Shown: piece by piece, positions 32,386-43,836 of the stretch | Position numbering within the stretch: position 1 is the stretch's first letter | Layout of the letters: every line of letters begins with the position of its first letter | Assembly: GCA_020744225.1 (NCBI GenBank) | Contig: JAGMWG010000006.1 | Coordinates: 930,001 to 994,000 of the forward strand | From: Paraphoma chrysanthemicola | Lineage: Eukaryota; Ascomycota; Dothideomycetes; Pleosporales; Phaeosphaeriaceae | Length of the DNA stretch: 64,000 bases | Reading direction: 5' to 3' | Made by a program: the position numbers and the translations under genes | Notes under the pieces: model-generated | Database searches by the model: none | Seen by the model: only the letters and a program-made list of their open reading frames with translations | What the model was told of the DNA's origin: nothing

Positions 32386-34051
32386 ATGAGACTACGACAA
32401 TCGCGGGTGCATGCCCTTATCCTCCTTCTCCCCACACTGCAAGTTCTTGCCACATCAATCGCCCCCGCAGACGACAAGCCTGTTGCACGAGCAGCGTCGC
32501 CAGCGTATCCCGACGTCAGCGCCGGGCCCAACCCGTCGCTGGCTCCGTCGACGGGAACAAAGGGCACAAAAGATGCGCCATTCGATGGACAGGATGGTAT
32601 GCCGCACCTAGGGCCATACATCAATGACCAGCCAGCCAGCCCAACGAAGAAGGCACCAGCGATTGTAGAGGAACTAGGTGCCAAGAAGACTTCTGTCAGC
32701 ACGAAACCTTCGAGCAAGGAGGACACCGTCTTAGATGGAGATAAGAGCGTAATGCAAGACCCCGAGAGGAAGCTGGCTACAGGCAACAAAGGCACAGAGG
32801 GCGGTGTATCCGCGAAAGACAAGGAGCGTCTGGCGCATGAAGGCAAGACCGGCGAAAAATTGGAGAAGGTGCCAGAGCCCCCGAAAGAGGCGCCACCACT
32901 ACCACATTCAGAACAAAAGCAATTACACGGCGAAGTTCTCGAGGCAGAGACCAGCACACGTGCTCTAGGCGCAGTCGGACTAGAGGTGTGTTGCAATGCT
33001 CTAAGAAGCAAAGACCAATGGCTGACAACTGTATAGAAACCAACAGGTCTCCCTGAAAGTCCCCATGACATTCCGCACCCTAAGCCAGACTCGCTCTCGG
33101 ACAAGGACCCGCTGGATACCACTCCAAAGACCAAAACACCCGTGTCGAGCGTGCCAGACGAGGATGCCGGCGGCGTCATCCAACCTTTCCACTCCTTCAT
33201 TCTCTCCTTCACCATGATTATCTTCTCGGAAATCGGCGACAAGACATTCTTGGTCGCTGCTCTGATGGCAATGCGACACCCTAGGCTACTTGTCTTTTCG
33301 GCCGCTTTCTCCGCGCTCATCGTTATGACCGTATTGTCTGCCGTGCTCGGCCACGCAGTTCCCGCGTTACTGTCGGAAACATTCACTCACTTCGCTGCAG
33401 CCGCGCTGTTCCTCGTCTTCGGATTCAAGTTGATCAAGGAGGGTCTTGCAATGAGCCCGAACGACGGTGTCGGAGAAGAGATGCGAGAGGTTGAACAAGA
33501 ACTTGAGGAGAAGGAGCAGCTTGCACGATCTAAGAACGGCCACCGCAAATCCTCAATCTCGCCATATGCACTGGAGTCTGGTCGCGGAGTACGACGCTCA
33601 AGATCGAACTCAAGGCTACCCGCTCCCGCACGTAGTCCCTCTACCTCGCCAGACCGATCGCCTTCGCCTGGCGGTAAGTCCCTGTCGGGCGCACTTGGCG
33701 GGTTGAACAACCTCTTTTCACTGCTTCTCAGCCCTGCCTGGGTACAAACTTTCGTCATGACTTTCTTGGGCGAGTGGGGCGACCGCAGTCAGATCGCCAC
33801 CGTAGCCATGGCCGCAGGGTCTGATTACTGGTGGGTCACAGCAGGCGCTGTTGTTGGCCACGGTCTTTGCACAGCAGGTGCAGTCATTGGTGGCCGTGCC
33901 ATTGCCGGAAAAATCAGCATGCGCAATGGTAAGCAAAATCACATTACAGCATTCCAGCTTCAACTAATTCTCGGCAGTCACTCTTGGTGGAGCTATCGCC
34001 TTCCTCATCTTTGGCATCATTTACCTTTTCGAGGCTTTCTACCACGCGTAG
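32386..34051 (+). CDS. GDT1: GDT1/TMEM165-family Mn2+/Ca2+ transporter (UPF0016)
   Basis: Three exons with introns 32986-33036 and 33929-33977, 521 residues. A signal peptide (ALILLLPTLQVLATS) is followed by a long Pro/Lys-rich lumenal stretch. The two UPF0016 repeats come next, each with the ExGD[KR][ST] signature: IFSEIGDKTFLVAALMAM and FLGEWGDRSQIATVAMAAG. A charged cytoplasmic loop with EVEQELEEKEQLARSK and an SR-rich segment separates them. The last exon supplies the final helix (TLGGAIAFLIFGIIYLFEAFY). The family exchanges Mn2+/Ca2+ for protons in Golgi or vacuole membranes and supports glycosylation (established). The N-terminal stretch is longer than in yeast Gdt1. Confidence 0.95.
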
Positions 34052-34398
34052 GCGCTCTCACTCAAGCATTGCACGGCGCATCTAGTATACTGGTACAAGG
34101 ACTGTTACACGACACCTAATCACGGCCAATCGGCATGTCATCTCTTTCACTGTAATATTAATTGTATCAGCGACCTGTCATGAAACGGTCGAAAAGCTGC
34201 TTGGCGTTGTTAGGATGTCGGGAATTGCATAGCAGATTCACAGTCAGCATTCGAGAAGAGAATGCAAGTATCTTTCACGGCACACAATACATTTGAACCA
34301 ATGCTCATCCACGTTTCTGTTCTGGTTGCCAACCCCTCCCCCTCCTCCAAACCGCTTCTTTCTTCATTCTACTTTCCGATCTCATTTCTTCTTCTCCA
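34052..34398. other. Convergent 3' intergenic region
   Basis: 347 bases, pyrimidine-rich on the plus strand toward its end. No gene. Confidence 0.5.
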
Positions 34399-34899
34399 TC
34401 AACTCCTTCCTGGATGGAAACTCATCCAACAATCCATATCCTTCTTTCCCCTCCCATTTTCTCCCCCTTTCACAACCGGCAAACTACAACACTTACACGT
34501 TGTATTATCCGGTGGAGTACACTTCTCGTCCTTCTGATACCGCCTGTCTCCAGTAATATACTTGTCTTCCCACGGGCAGTCCAACCAGTTCCGTCGATCG
34601 ATATAAATGTTGAGATGCGGCATGAAGCCTTTGCCTGGCAATCTGAACTCAAGATTGCATGCTTTATCACTAGACCCAGCTCGTGGGCACATCAGCCGGC
34701 CGCAGCCGTCGCATCCGCCGAAGACGGGGTGGCGATAGTCGTGGCGTTTGAAGACGGGGTTGCGTTTGTGGTCTTTAGGATCAACGCCGGGGGCATAGAT
34801 GGGGTCCTTTTTGGGTGCTCGTGTGGTTGAGGGCCGGGAGGGGCGTTTGGTGTCGGATCTTGTAGTGGGTTTGGGCTTTGGGGTGGAGACGTTGGGCAT
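34399..34899 (-). CDS. Cys-rich hypothetical protein, 166 residues
   Basis: ATG-initiated single exon without signal peptide. The basic Thr/Pro/Arg-rich N-terminus (STPKPKPTTRSDTKRPS) is followed by a compact part with ten Cys in pairs: GGCDGCGRLMCPRAG, KACNLEF, LDCPWED, KCTPPDNTTCKCCSLP and DCWM. The CxxCxxxxC arrangement suggests a metal-binding module. No family recognised. The antisense frame is also fairly open, so confidence is moderate. Confidence 0.45.
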   Translation of the reverse strand: MPNVSTPKPKPTTRSDTKRPSRPSTTRAPKKDPIYAPGVDPKDHKRNPVFKRHDYRHPVFGGCDGCGRLMCPRAGSSDKACNLEFRLPGKGFMPHLNIYIDRRNWLDCPWEDKYITGDRRYQKDEKCTPPDNTTCKCCSLPVVKGGENGRGKKDMDCWMSFHPGRS

Positions 34900-36011
34900 T
34901 GTCGGGGACGGCTGGTTCTAGTGAATGTGTGATGGGCGCGGACGAGGTGCTGAACTATTTTGTGTGTGGGACTTGAGCGTGCTTTTGGTGGTGGAAAGAT
35001 TAGAAGCCCAGCTTCCTGCGTGGAGAAATGTAGAGACAAGGGGTGGATGCTGATATGTACGTGTTCTAGAGACAATATGATAGTGCATCTTGCAAGGAAC
35101 TTATACGAGAACGTGTTGTCGTTCATTCAAGGCGGTGGCACGTGAAGAGAACGATGGTGTTCGCAGCAATCTTACGCTTGGAGGACGGCTTGACAAGATA
35201 TGAAGGTGCTCATGAAGGCCGCCCATACATAACCTTGACGGCACAAAGAGCTTGGTAGGCTGCAAGCACAGTATCGAAGGTAGCTGATATCTCAGCTAGG
35301 TCGTTCACGGCGACTAGCCTAAGAGCCGCTTGTGCGATTGAAGTGTCGAACATAGGACGGTCCCGATCGAATATCTGTTTCAGGACTGTTCCCAGATGTG
35401 CCACATCAGTTCGCTCAGCTTGATGGCTGTTTCGAAACCACCGAACGTCGAGTTGAGACTCTTTTTCTTTCGTTTTGAAACCGATATGTCTCTGTTTCAC
35501 TTCGTGTATGACAGATCGAGGGAACGCACGTGACCGGACAGTGCTAGAACGACCTGGAGTTATGTAATGAGATGATATGATCGTGACACGTGCAACCAAC
35601 AGGCTTATGTACGGATTGAGATGGCATGACAAGAACAAACCATGATAAAACCAGCATGCACAGCACCCGTGTGGGTGGAGGTTGGACAGCCTCGTCTTGG
35701 CATGCCTGCAGGGAACTGCCGATCGCCGCGGGAGAGCGCATTGGCGCTTTCCGTGGTTCCCTCAAGCTTCACAATACCACGTACAATAGCTACCCGTGTC
35801 GCGCACTCACCTCCCCCCAACCTCTCGCCTTTTTTCACTTTCGCGACGCTAGAAGGACTTACTGATTCCGATATCCACGTCATTTCTACGAAATCGACAG
35901 TACATCGACTTTGCGACAGCTTTTTCCAACCATTAGCCTTCATCTCCGTGGCGTTCTCTGATCAAGCAAGCGCTCGAACACCCAGAGCTGCACCACTCCA
36001 CAAACTCCGGG
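34900..36011. other. Intergenic region, no convincing gene
   Basis: 1.1 kb. A minus frame at 35210-35638 encodes a helical-looking segment (HLGTVLKQIFDRDRPMF...AAYQALCAVKVM) but has no ATG start in frame and no recognised family. It could be an exon or relic. The remainder is promoter of the cyclin gene. Confidence 0.4.
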
Positions 36012-37076
36012 ATGGTGTCTACTGCCAACAACCCCGCACAACCGCGACGCGAGACTCCCAGACCACCTCTGCCGGCGGTCGTCGAAGCCGAGCAGCAATG
36101 GATCTTCGCAGAAGACGAATTGCTCCTAGCACCCTCGATAACAGACGGTATGCCAGCTGAGGAAGAACGGACGCTGAGACGGAAAGGCGTCAACTTTATC
36201 TTGCAAGTTGGCATGATGCTCAAGCTGCCGCAAACCACGCTGAGCACGGCCGCTGTCTTCTTCAACCGCTACATGATGCGCAACAGTCTGAAGCCACGGC
36301 AAGGGTACAAGCCGTTACACCACTATGTGAGTCTTCCTACAGCATCGGCAAGATATCTACTGACAAGCGTCTAGCAAATAGCAGCAACCGCCCTGTTCCT
36401 CGCTACTAAAGTCGAAGAAAACTGTCGCAAAATGAAGGAGCTGGTCGTCGCATGTGTCCGCGTCGCATTGAAAGACCCCAACAAGCTTGTCGACGAGCAG
36501 ACAAAGGATTTCTGGAAATGGCGTGATACCATTCTCTATAGCGAGGACGTGCTGCTGGAGAGCCTCTGCTTCGACCTGAATGTCGAGTCGCCCTACAAGA
36601 CAATGTACGACATGCTGAAATACTACGGAGTCGAACACAACAAGAAGCTAAGAAACTCGGCCTGGGCTTTCCTGTCCGATTCTGCTTCCACACAAATGTG
36701 TCTCCTCTTCACGTCGAGGACGATTGCTGCAGCGTCATTGTACGCTGGCGCGCGCATGGCAGAAGTGGAACTTGGCGAGGACGATGGCAAGCCTTGGTGG
36801 GAGATCCAGCACGTCAAATTACGCGACATTCGACGAGCGTGCAATCTGATGGCAGACCTATACGAGAAATCCCCTGACAAGGATGGCGAAACCAACATGT
36901 ACGCTGGGCTCAGGACACCCGAAGACGGCATCGACTTTGGAGACACGCCACGGAGCATGGAAGGAGTGCAGAGTACTGGAGCAGAACAGACGCAAAGTCA
37001 GCCTCCAGCTGCGAATGGTACAGGAACAGGAGGTGCAACTGAAAGAGGCAGTGAAGAGGGAGAGCTCGACGGCTAG
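36012..37076 (+). CDS. pch1: Cyclin of the K/T/C-terminal-kinase type (Pch1/PchA-like)
   Basis: Two exons, intron 36327-36374 (GTGAGT..TAG, phase 0), 338 residues. First cyclin fold: QQWIFAEDELLLAPSITDGM, then RRKGVNFILQVGMMLKLPQ, FFNRYMMRNSLK and ATALFLATKVEENCRKMKELVV. Second fold: LLESLCFDLNVESPYKTMYDML through TIAAASLYAGARM. FATKVEE-type text plus KELV.A..RVALKDPN is characteristic of cyclins partnering Cdk9/CTD kinases (P-TEFb, CTDK), so it should phosphorylate RNA polymerase II with its kinase in the nucleus. Stop TAG at 37074-37076 after EEGELDG. The same frame continues open for 198 codons (next entry). Confidence 0.92.
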
Positions 37077-37673
37077 CAGGCGACGAAACCTTCTTTCTTT
37101 CTCAGCGAACACTCAAGTTCGGCTGTCGAACATGCTTCAACGCCAACCGCAGACTCACAATTTGGACCTCAGAATTCTGGTGAGCCTGCTCCGTCACCCA
37201 ACGATCATCCAAGCCTAACACTGCTTGGTGTTCCGGATTCATTCCATGGAATGGTAGCCATTTCATACGATCCGCGGTGTGATTCGGCACACTCAAACCT
37301 CCATCCTCAGCGCGTGTCTGGTGAGGGTGAGCAGAAGGCGCCATCGAGATCACCAGTAGCAACGATAAACACTAAGGATTCGGGCGAGCAAGACTACTAT
37401 CACGATGATCCCATATCCAGATCCTGTTCGCCCCCCTCCAGGCCTAGCATGGACGATTCTTTATGCTCCGAAGACACCATGGAATCTGGTAGCCGAGATC
37501 CACCCCCAACACCTGACGGAATTTCTTTCCTGGACGGATTCTCATCTGCGATTGACATTGCTTTGGTGGAACTCAACGCTCGGATGGATGCTCCGTCTTT
37601 GTTGGAGGACCCAACACTGCAAGACTGGAGTGTTATGCGTGATAGTACGCATCTTCGGGATGATTTATTGTAA
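37077..37673 (+). other. In-frame open extension directly after the cyclin stop
   Basis: From the codon after the cyclin TAG the same frame is open for 198 codons to TAA at 37671-37673. The text looks protein-like: SEHSSSAVEHASTPTADSQF, a Ser/Pro/Asp-rich middle, then a helical acidic end (FSSAIDIALVELNARMDAP). Options are a C-terminal extension reached by alternative splicing (a ctttctcag acceptor-like site ends at about 37105; an accgcag at about 37154 would be frame-compatible with phase-1 donors such as that near 37018), stop readthrough (TAG followed by CAG), a nonsense mutation, or a separate gene whose first ATG in frame is 37251. Confidence 0.5.
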
Positions 37674-38254
37674 CTCACGGCGTTGTACAGGCTTTCATTG
37701 TTCAGAATAAATGATACCACAGGGCAGGCGCAAATGTATTGTTAGCTTTGTTCTAGACGTCAATGTCGGTGGGCTGAGTTGAATGCCACTGACCTTTCAG
37801 TTGCTCCCATGTCTATCTTATGCATATCTCCACTATAAAGTGACGTTGAAAGTGACGTGATTCAAGACGAGGACAAGACATTCAATGCTCCATGCAGTAG
37901 TGAGCAAGATGCGGTGCACGTTTGAAGGCTGCTGACTTCGTGACCGAGTTCCCTAGACTCAATATCGAATGTCTCAAGCCAACGCAGGCTACTACATTCG
38001 CGTCAACAGGGATGCGAAGTACGCTAAGTGCATGTGCCACTCGTGCCGAGGCACGATGCCATGCGCCTCGCCTTGCAATCTCTCGACGTCAACACTGCGA
38101 CTTCGCCACCAAATTCATTTCCTTCTACATCCGTGTACATTCGTGTGTAAAGATACCCACCTAGATCGATTGTCTTCTCGTTGTTCGTCATTTCTTCGTA
38201 CTGATTTGTCGTCGTCTGGATCCCAAAGTGCTATCGCAGAGGTACACCGCAATC
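37674..38254. other. Intergenic region, no gene seen
   Basis: About 580 bases upstream of the esterase. Short frames only. Confidence 0.5.
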
Positions 38255-39721
38255 ATGGAGTCCTCACCATCAGCACTGCTGAAGCTTCTGCTTCCCAAAA
38301 CACCGTCCATACTGAAGACAGCATTATGGCACACTTTATCCATGTCCCCTACAGCCTCGAAATGGGATGTGCGAACCGCCATCACAATCAGCATACTGCG
38401 GGACATGATTGGCCCGAATTCCCCACCGACAACCATCACTAAGATTCAACGCCTGACTACCAAGGACCCTCCCGTCAAAGGAAAAGTCTGGGTCTCAAAA
38501 GTCAAGCTGGCTGTTCCGGAGGAAGACGATGTGAGGCAATTGCTATTCAAAGCCATCGACGACATGGGCACTGGAGACGAGCAATGGACGAAGCCAGACA
38601 CCCGGCCCCTCGAAGCAGAATGGAACGGCTACCGCGCCGACGCGCGAGACGACGAACCGGAACCCGCTGACTTGGGCGAGAAGGATAAGTACGACACCAT
38701 GCTCAAAGAAACATCCTCCAAAGTCACGCTCCTGTACTTCCACGGCGGCGCAATGTACCTCATGGACCCATCCACCTACCGTCCGACAACCTCCAAACTC
38801 GCAAAATCCAGCGGCGGCGTCGTGTTCAATGTCCGGTACCGTCTCAGCCCACAAAATCCCTTCCCAGCAGCCCTCCTAGACTGCTTCACCGCATACCTCA
38901 GCCTCCTCTCCCCGCCTCCAGACGCATTCTACGCCCCCGTGCCCGCGGACCAGATTGTGTTTGGCGGCGATTCCGCTGGCGGAACATGCTGTACCGCTCT
39001 ACTCCAACTGCTCTTGCAGATCCACCGAAGTACTCCCGCAGGTCAAATTCCCAGCGTCCGATTCCACGGGAAAGATGTGCAGATTCCGCTCCCGGGAGGT
39101 GTGGCGTTGACGTCGCCGTGGCTCGATATCACGAGAGGTCTGCCGAGTATCGAGGATGCGACGGTGTATGATTACCTACCGCCGCCAAGTGCTACGGAAC
39201 ATAAAGTGTATCCCGCGTGTGAAGCGTGGCCGGCGAAGCCGCCGAGAGCGGAGCTGTATGCGAACACAAGCGCGTTGGTGCATCCTTTAGTCTCTCCGCT
39301 TGCTGCGCCGGATTGGAGCGGGTCTCCGCCGCTGTTTTTCAGCGTCGGTGAAGAAATGTTGAGGGATGAAGATGCGGTACTGGCGCAGAGGGTGGTGAGT
39401 CAGGGTGTAAAAGTGGTGTGGAGGGAGTTTGAAGCCATGCCACATTGTTTTGCCATGTTATTGGAGTATCTGGATGGTGCGAGGGTGCATGTAGATGAGT
39501 TTGGAGCGTTTTGTCGACAGGTGGTGGAGGGCAAGGGAGCGGGCGTGGAAACAAATGGTGTTGTCATTGCGACGAAGACTTTGAAGAGGAAGGATATTGA
39601 CGTCGCGAAGGGGTTGACGAGTATTACAGAAGAGGAGGTCAAAACGTATATGCAGAAGGGCTTGGAGAGGATCAGTAAGAAGGAGGCCAGGGGTGAAGAA
39701 GAGGCGAGGGCGATGTTGTAG
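38255..39721 (+). CDS. HSL-type esterase/lipase (alpha/beta hydrolase fold-3)
   Basis: Intronless, 488 residues from ATG 38255. The oxyanion-hole motif LLYFHGGAMYLMD, the conserved RYRLSPQNPFPAAL and the nucleophile motif VFGGDSAGGTCC (GDSAG) identify the hormone-sensitive-lipase family. GEEMLRDED likely carries the catalytic Asp and EAMPHCFAML the catalytic His. The N-terminal ~140 residues form a cap-like extension, and the C-terminal 70 residues are Lys/Glu-rich. No signal peptide; cytosolic or lipid-associated. Substrate unknown. Confidence 0.9.
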   Translation: MESSPSALLKLLLPKTPSILKTALWHTLSMSPTASKWDVRTAITISILRDMIGPNSPPTTITKIQRLTTKDPPVKGKVWVSKVKLAVPEEDDVRQLLFKAIDDMGTGDEQWTKPDTRPLEAEWNGYRADARDDEPEPADLGEKDKYDTMLKETSSKVTLLYFHGGAMYLMDPSTYRPTTSKLAKSSGGVVFNVRYRLSPQNPFPAALLDCFTAYLSLLSPPPDAFYAPVPADQIVFGGDSAGGTCCTALLQLLLQIHRSTPAGQIPSVRFHGKDVQIPLPGGVALTSPWLDITRGLPSIEDATVYDYLPPPSATEHKVYPACEAWPAKPPRAELYANTSALVHPLVSPLAAPDWSGSPPLFFSVGEEMLRDEDAVLAQRVVSQGVKVVWREFEAMPHCFAMLLEYLDGARVHVDEFGAFCRQVVEGKGAGVETNGVVIATKTLKRKDIDVAKGLTSITEEEVKTYMQKGLERISKKEARGEEEARAML

Positions 39722-39999
39722 CTTGGAAGAGGTGTGTCTGTTTTCGAAGCGCCTTCATGGATCGAATGAATGCATTATGAAGTGGTCTGAATTTATAGAA
39801 TATATCATAGATTTCATTACAGCTTCATTACAACTACAAACAGCTTCACCGTGCATGGAGCAGCAATTCTCTCACCTCCAATTCACACGGAACATCTAGT
39901 GCACAGGAATCTCAACCAAAAGTCACACTAGCATCTCATCCCAAAGCATATGATCTAGAGACTATTCACATGTCCCGTTTACATTTTATAGTTCAGATC

Positions 40000-41185
40000 T
40001 CACCCACTTCCATTCTCCACCTTCCCCAAATACTCCCGTACCCTATATGCCACGCTCATACCATTCCAAACCTCCGCTATCTCTCCACTTGCCTCATCCA
40101 CCCCCTCCCCACTTTTCCCCCTTCCTACCTTTGGCATCCCAATCTGCTCCATTAAGAAACTCGCAGCAACATGCCCATACACACTCGCCATTTTCACGTC
40201 CTCTGTCTCCAACCACCCCGCCGCAAACCCGCCAAGAAAGGCATTACCACCTCCCGTCGTATCGACGACTTTGCTGCTTCCTGTGACGTGGAACGACGGA
40301 AGCCAGTAAGATGTGAACGTAAAAGTCGATGCGTGGGTTGGAGAGACTGTGAGAGAGCCGTGTTCGGCACATCTTACGACGATGATTGTTTCCTTCACCG
40401 GAGTTGCGGTGGTTGTGAAGTCGCGTGCTAGAGCTTCGATGACTCTGCGATTGAATGTGCTTGTTTGTGCAGTGCCGAACATGTTTCCAAATTCGATATG
40501 ATTTGGCGAAAACACATCGACATGCGCACAAGCTTGTCTCATTGCAGCGAGGTTGGCGGGAACGCATGATGAAGGCAGCGGTTCCCAGACGATGAACGGA
40601 CGTTCTGAGATATCGTGCTGTGTACGCAGTTCATAGAGTGTTGGCACTTGCATAATAATCTCTTCAGGCGTGGCAAGTATATGAAACACTTTTGCTGCGA
40701 GGAATGGCGTATCAATCAGATCCTCGGGCGAGGGTCTCAGTGGTGGGGTTGTGTACGTGAATGTCTTTGCTATGAGGCTGTGAGTCATAGTGGCGTGAGT
40801 TAAATGAAGAACTAACGACCGAAAGTATCATCGTGATATTCCAATAATCCTTTTGTACTCAGCTTTTCCGCGTCTTTCTTCACGAGAAGCGTCACTTCCC
40901 ACTGCTCGAGCTCTTCCTGCACTTGATCTGGGAAATCTGCGCCGGCGAGAACGAGACAGCCGACTTTACATGACGATGGAATGGGGTAGAAGAAGCGGAA
41001 GCCAAGTGTGGCTTGAAGTCACGTCAGTGAAGTTCGGTGCCGAGGATGACGAATCAGGTGCGACACGTACAAAAGGCTCCAGATCCACCAACGACATTCG
41101 TTAATGCCGGAAGCCCTGGAATGCGAATTTCATCCAGGACCAACATGCCCAGCGATACAAAGTCAATAGTCTGTGATTTGGACAT
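40000..41185 (-). CDS. MAK32: pfkB-family kinase, MAK32-like
   Basis: Three exons with introns 41012-41070 (GTACGT donor) and 40770-40819 (weak GTCGTT donor, TAG acceptor). The protein starts MSKSQTIDFVSLGMLVLDEIR at 41185, continues to a glycine-rich loop NVVGGSGAFSTLGFR built across splice 1, then FVWEPLPSSC, SPNHIEF, and the catalytic/anion-hole signature VVDTTGGGNAFLGGFAAGW, in which the second pfkB signature has GGGNA where sugar kinases often have GAGD. This change is typical of MAK32-type proteins, so classic sugar-kinase activity is doubtful (inference). The second splice site is the least certain point. Confidence 0.82.
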
Positions 41186-41446
41186 GTTGCGTGATATCGA
41201 TAAGTTGAGTGTAGAAGTCCAAGTGAGATTCTTGAATTTCGAAAGCTATGACTACCACCACCACCAAATACTCAACCACTCAACCACTCACACAACCCGT
41301 GACCTAACCCAACCAAACTCACTCATTTTACCCTTGACCACCATTCCATACCCAGAATAAATACTACCCCCATAGAAAATCAAACAAACAAACTCCATCA
41401 GCCCATTACCCAAAATTACACACACCACGCCTATCAACTCAACACA

Positions 41447-42100
41447 ATGACCTCCTCCAAACCCCTCCAAATCATCTCAATCCTCGGCCCTCCCGGCTCC
41501 AGCAAAACCACACAATCTAACCTCCTCGCTCAACACTTCCACATCACGCACTTCAGCATCGGCGCCATCCTGCGTGCCGAAGCAAACGACCCAAACTCAC
41601 CCTGGTCGAGCATCATCGCCGCAAACATGGCTGCCGAGAGAATTGGGCCCAAAGAACTGAGCGCTGAGATGTTGCGCGCGCGAATTGATGAGGAAGTCCG
41701 AGATGGGGATGGGGGAGTTATTGTTTTAGATGGTACGCTTCCCCTCTCTCCTTCCCAAAGACTTAGAACTAGGGTATAATAGTGCGCAGGGTTTCCGCGA
41801 CATATCGACCAAGCCTCATATTTCTCATCCCTAGTCTCAGACATAACATGTATCATCGTCCTAGAATGCCCTGAGGATGTTCTGGTCCAGAGACTCAAGG
41901 AGAGGAAGAGGGCGGATGATACGGATGAGACGATTTGTGCGCGGATTAGGACGTTTGAGGAGAGTACAGGGGAGGTGGTGGCGAGGTATGAGACGATGGG
42001 TAGGGTTGTGAGAGTGAGGAGTGATGGGGATGTTGGGGAGGTGTTTGGGCGGGTGGTGGAGGCGTTGGAGGGGATGGGGGTTGTTTTGGAGAGGAGATGA
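41447..42100 (+). CDS. Adenylate/UMP-CMP kinase-like protein
   Basis: Two exons, intron 41733-41789 (GTACGC donor, GCAG acceptor, phase 1), 198 residues. The P-loop LGPPGSSKTTQSNLLA is followed by HFSIGAILRAEAND, the LDGFPRH motif reconstructed exactly across the splice, and LECPEDVLVQRLKERKRADDTDETICARIRTFEEST, which matches the LID/closing segment of nucleoside monophosphate kinases (R-x-D-D, R-x-x-x-F). Compact size without a long LID insert suits UMP/CMP-kinase-like or short adenylate kinases. The P-loop has Ser-Ser in place of the usual Gly-x. Confidence 0.85.
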
Positions 42101-42371
42101 GGGTGGGGAGGAAGGATGTAGTTGAGTTAGAGCATGGTATAGAATGGGATTGATGAGCAGGAGGATAGATGATACTTACGAACGCCCGAAGGATCATGGT
42201 CTTTCTGTATGGTATCGAACTTCGATAAGGATTACATTGTGGTATCTTGCTACATCAGTGCGAATGCGAACTAATGTATCCACACCTCCTAACTGTCCCA
42301 GTGCTCTTGCTATCGCCTGCCTCGCTCGTCTCTCTAGCACTTCTCGCTAGAGATACTGATGACGACCGAAG

Positions 42372-43836
42372 CTATTGATCTCCATCTTTCTCACCATTCC
42401 GCAACCTCCCACTTCTCCGTCTACTCAGTCCCCTCTCACTCTCAAAGCTCGTACCAATGCCGCTATCTGTGAAGACTCCATCTCTCTGCGCAGTCAACGG
42501 GATAGGCTCATCAAGTACAAAATCATCTTCCTCGTCATCTGCCTCGGCATCTTCACGCGTCGGTATATCTTCCAAAGCCGGCGTGTTGCGTTCTGACTTC
42601 GGCGACGTCGGAGAAGTTGACGTATAGTGCAAAGGCTGATGAGAAGACAGTGTAGGAAACGTGCGCGAGGTGTCCGAGAACGGTGTTTCTGGATCAGTAT
42701 CACCTTCACGAGGTTCGCGTTTCGGCGTGACGTCGCCTTCTTCCTGCTTGATGCGCTTTTGTCCTCCCCGGTCCTCAGATTGGGAAGACCTGCCGAAGAG
42801 CAAGGTGAAAATGCCCCAGGTGAGCAGCAAGACGCCCATCTCTACGCTCCAGAAGAGACACGTACCCGCCAGTGCGCTGCTGAGCCAGTACCTATACATG
42901 AGCCATCGCAGGCCCTCGAGACGCGCGCTGAAGCGTACCGAGACCGTGTAGACTTCAAGCGGATCCCGCGAACGTAGCTCTACCTTCACAGAAGCCGGTA
43001 CATTTTTCACACCCTTGTCAAATTCGATAGCCTCCATCATGCTGATTTTGACATGCTCCGACTCGGTATGCCAATCGACAAGGTAAAGCGGCAGACGGAT
43101 GAGTCGGTACGCGTGCTCGATGATGTAGCTGCGGTACGTCAAAATAGCCGGTCTCCTACTCCTCGCAAGCACAGTGGGATTCTGTGCAAGCCCTTCTGCG
43201 CCCATTTTCTGTGCCGTCATTCCAGGTATGCCTCCCTGGCTGTGATCTTGAACATTCCACTCCTCATCCCAGCCCAACATGCCCTTCACACCCGCCGGTC
43301 CCGCTGAAGGACCGCGCAGTTCAAGCGCTACCATCCAATTCCCTGCGTCCAGATTGACCCTGCTTCGCGGCACCGTCATCTCGACGACGACATCGTACTT
43401 TTGCCGGCTGACTAGCCCTGGTATGTTCGCGATGCCGTATGGCCAATTCTTTGCAAGAACGTCGCCCGGTAGTATAGATGGTCGTGATGCGCCGCCATGG
43501 TCGTATTGCAGATACACGGGCGCCCTGATGCCGCGGATGGGTATGTACGAGTAGTAGAAGGACGTGTACGCGACTGCGGCGAGGCCGAAGAGAATCGTGG
43601 ACGCGATGAACAGCAGGATCGTACGGAGATATGTTCGTAGGAGTACAGGTGACGTCGCGATGCGGACAGGGAGGAGCAGGGTATCCTAAGCCATGGTGAG
43701 CATGCAGCGGAAAAAGGTGTGGGGAAGCTGTTTCGCGCGGCAGCGACACAGACGGAAGGACTATTGAAGCTTGACATACTATAACATATTGCACGATAGA
43801 CTCCTCTTTACCGTAATCACCTTTTGGGTTCGCCAT
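42372..43836 (-). CDS. SEI1: Seipin (lipid-droplet assembly protein)
   Basis: Two exons, intron 43686-43779 (GTATGT..TAG, 94 nt, phase 0), 456 residues. The short first exon MANPKGDYGKEESIVQYVI joins DTLLLPVRIATSPVLLRTYL and the first transmembrane helix (LLFIASTILFGLAAVAYTSF). The lumenal beta-sandwich shows APVYLQYDHGG, YDVVVEMTVPRSRVNLDAGN and RSRRPAILTYRS, conserved in fungal seipins. A second helix follows (LFWSVEMGVLLLTWGIFTLLF). The cytosolic C-terminus is long, acidic and Ser-rich. ER membrane protein organising lipid droplets at ER contact sites (established for the family). Confidence 0.93.

Noticed and set aside
35210..35638. Helical-looking minus frame of 142 codons
   Set aside because: The frame begins at a non-ATG codon and contains no usable internal ATG; no clear partner exon was found. 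Could be a relic.
42627..42977. Plus frames opposite seipin and other conserved genes
   Set aside because: Shadow frames of a recognised gene.
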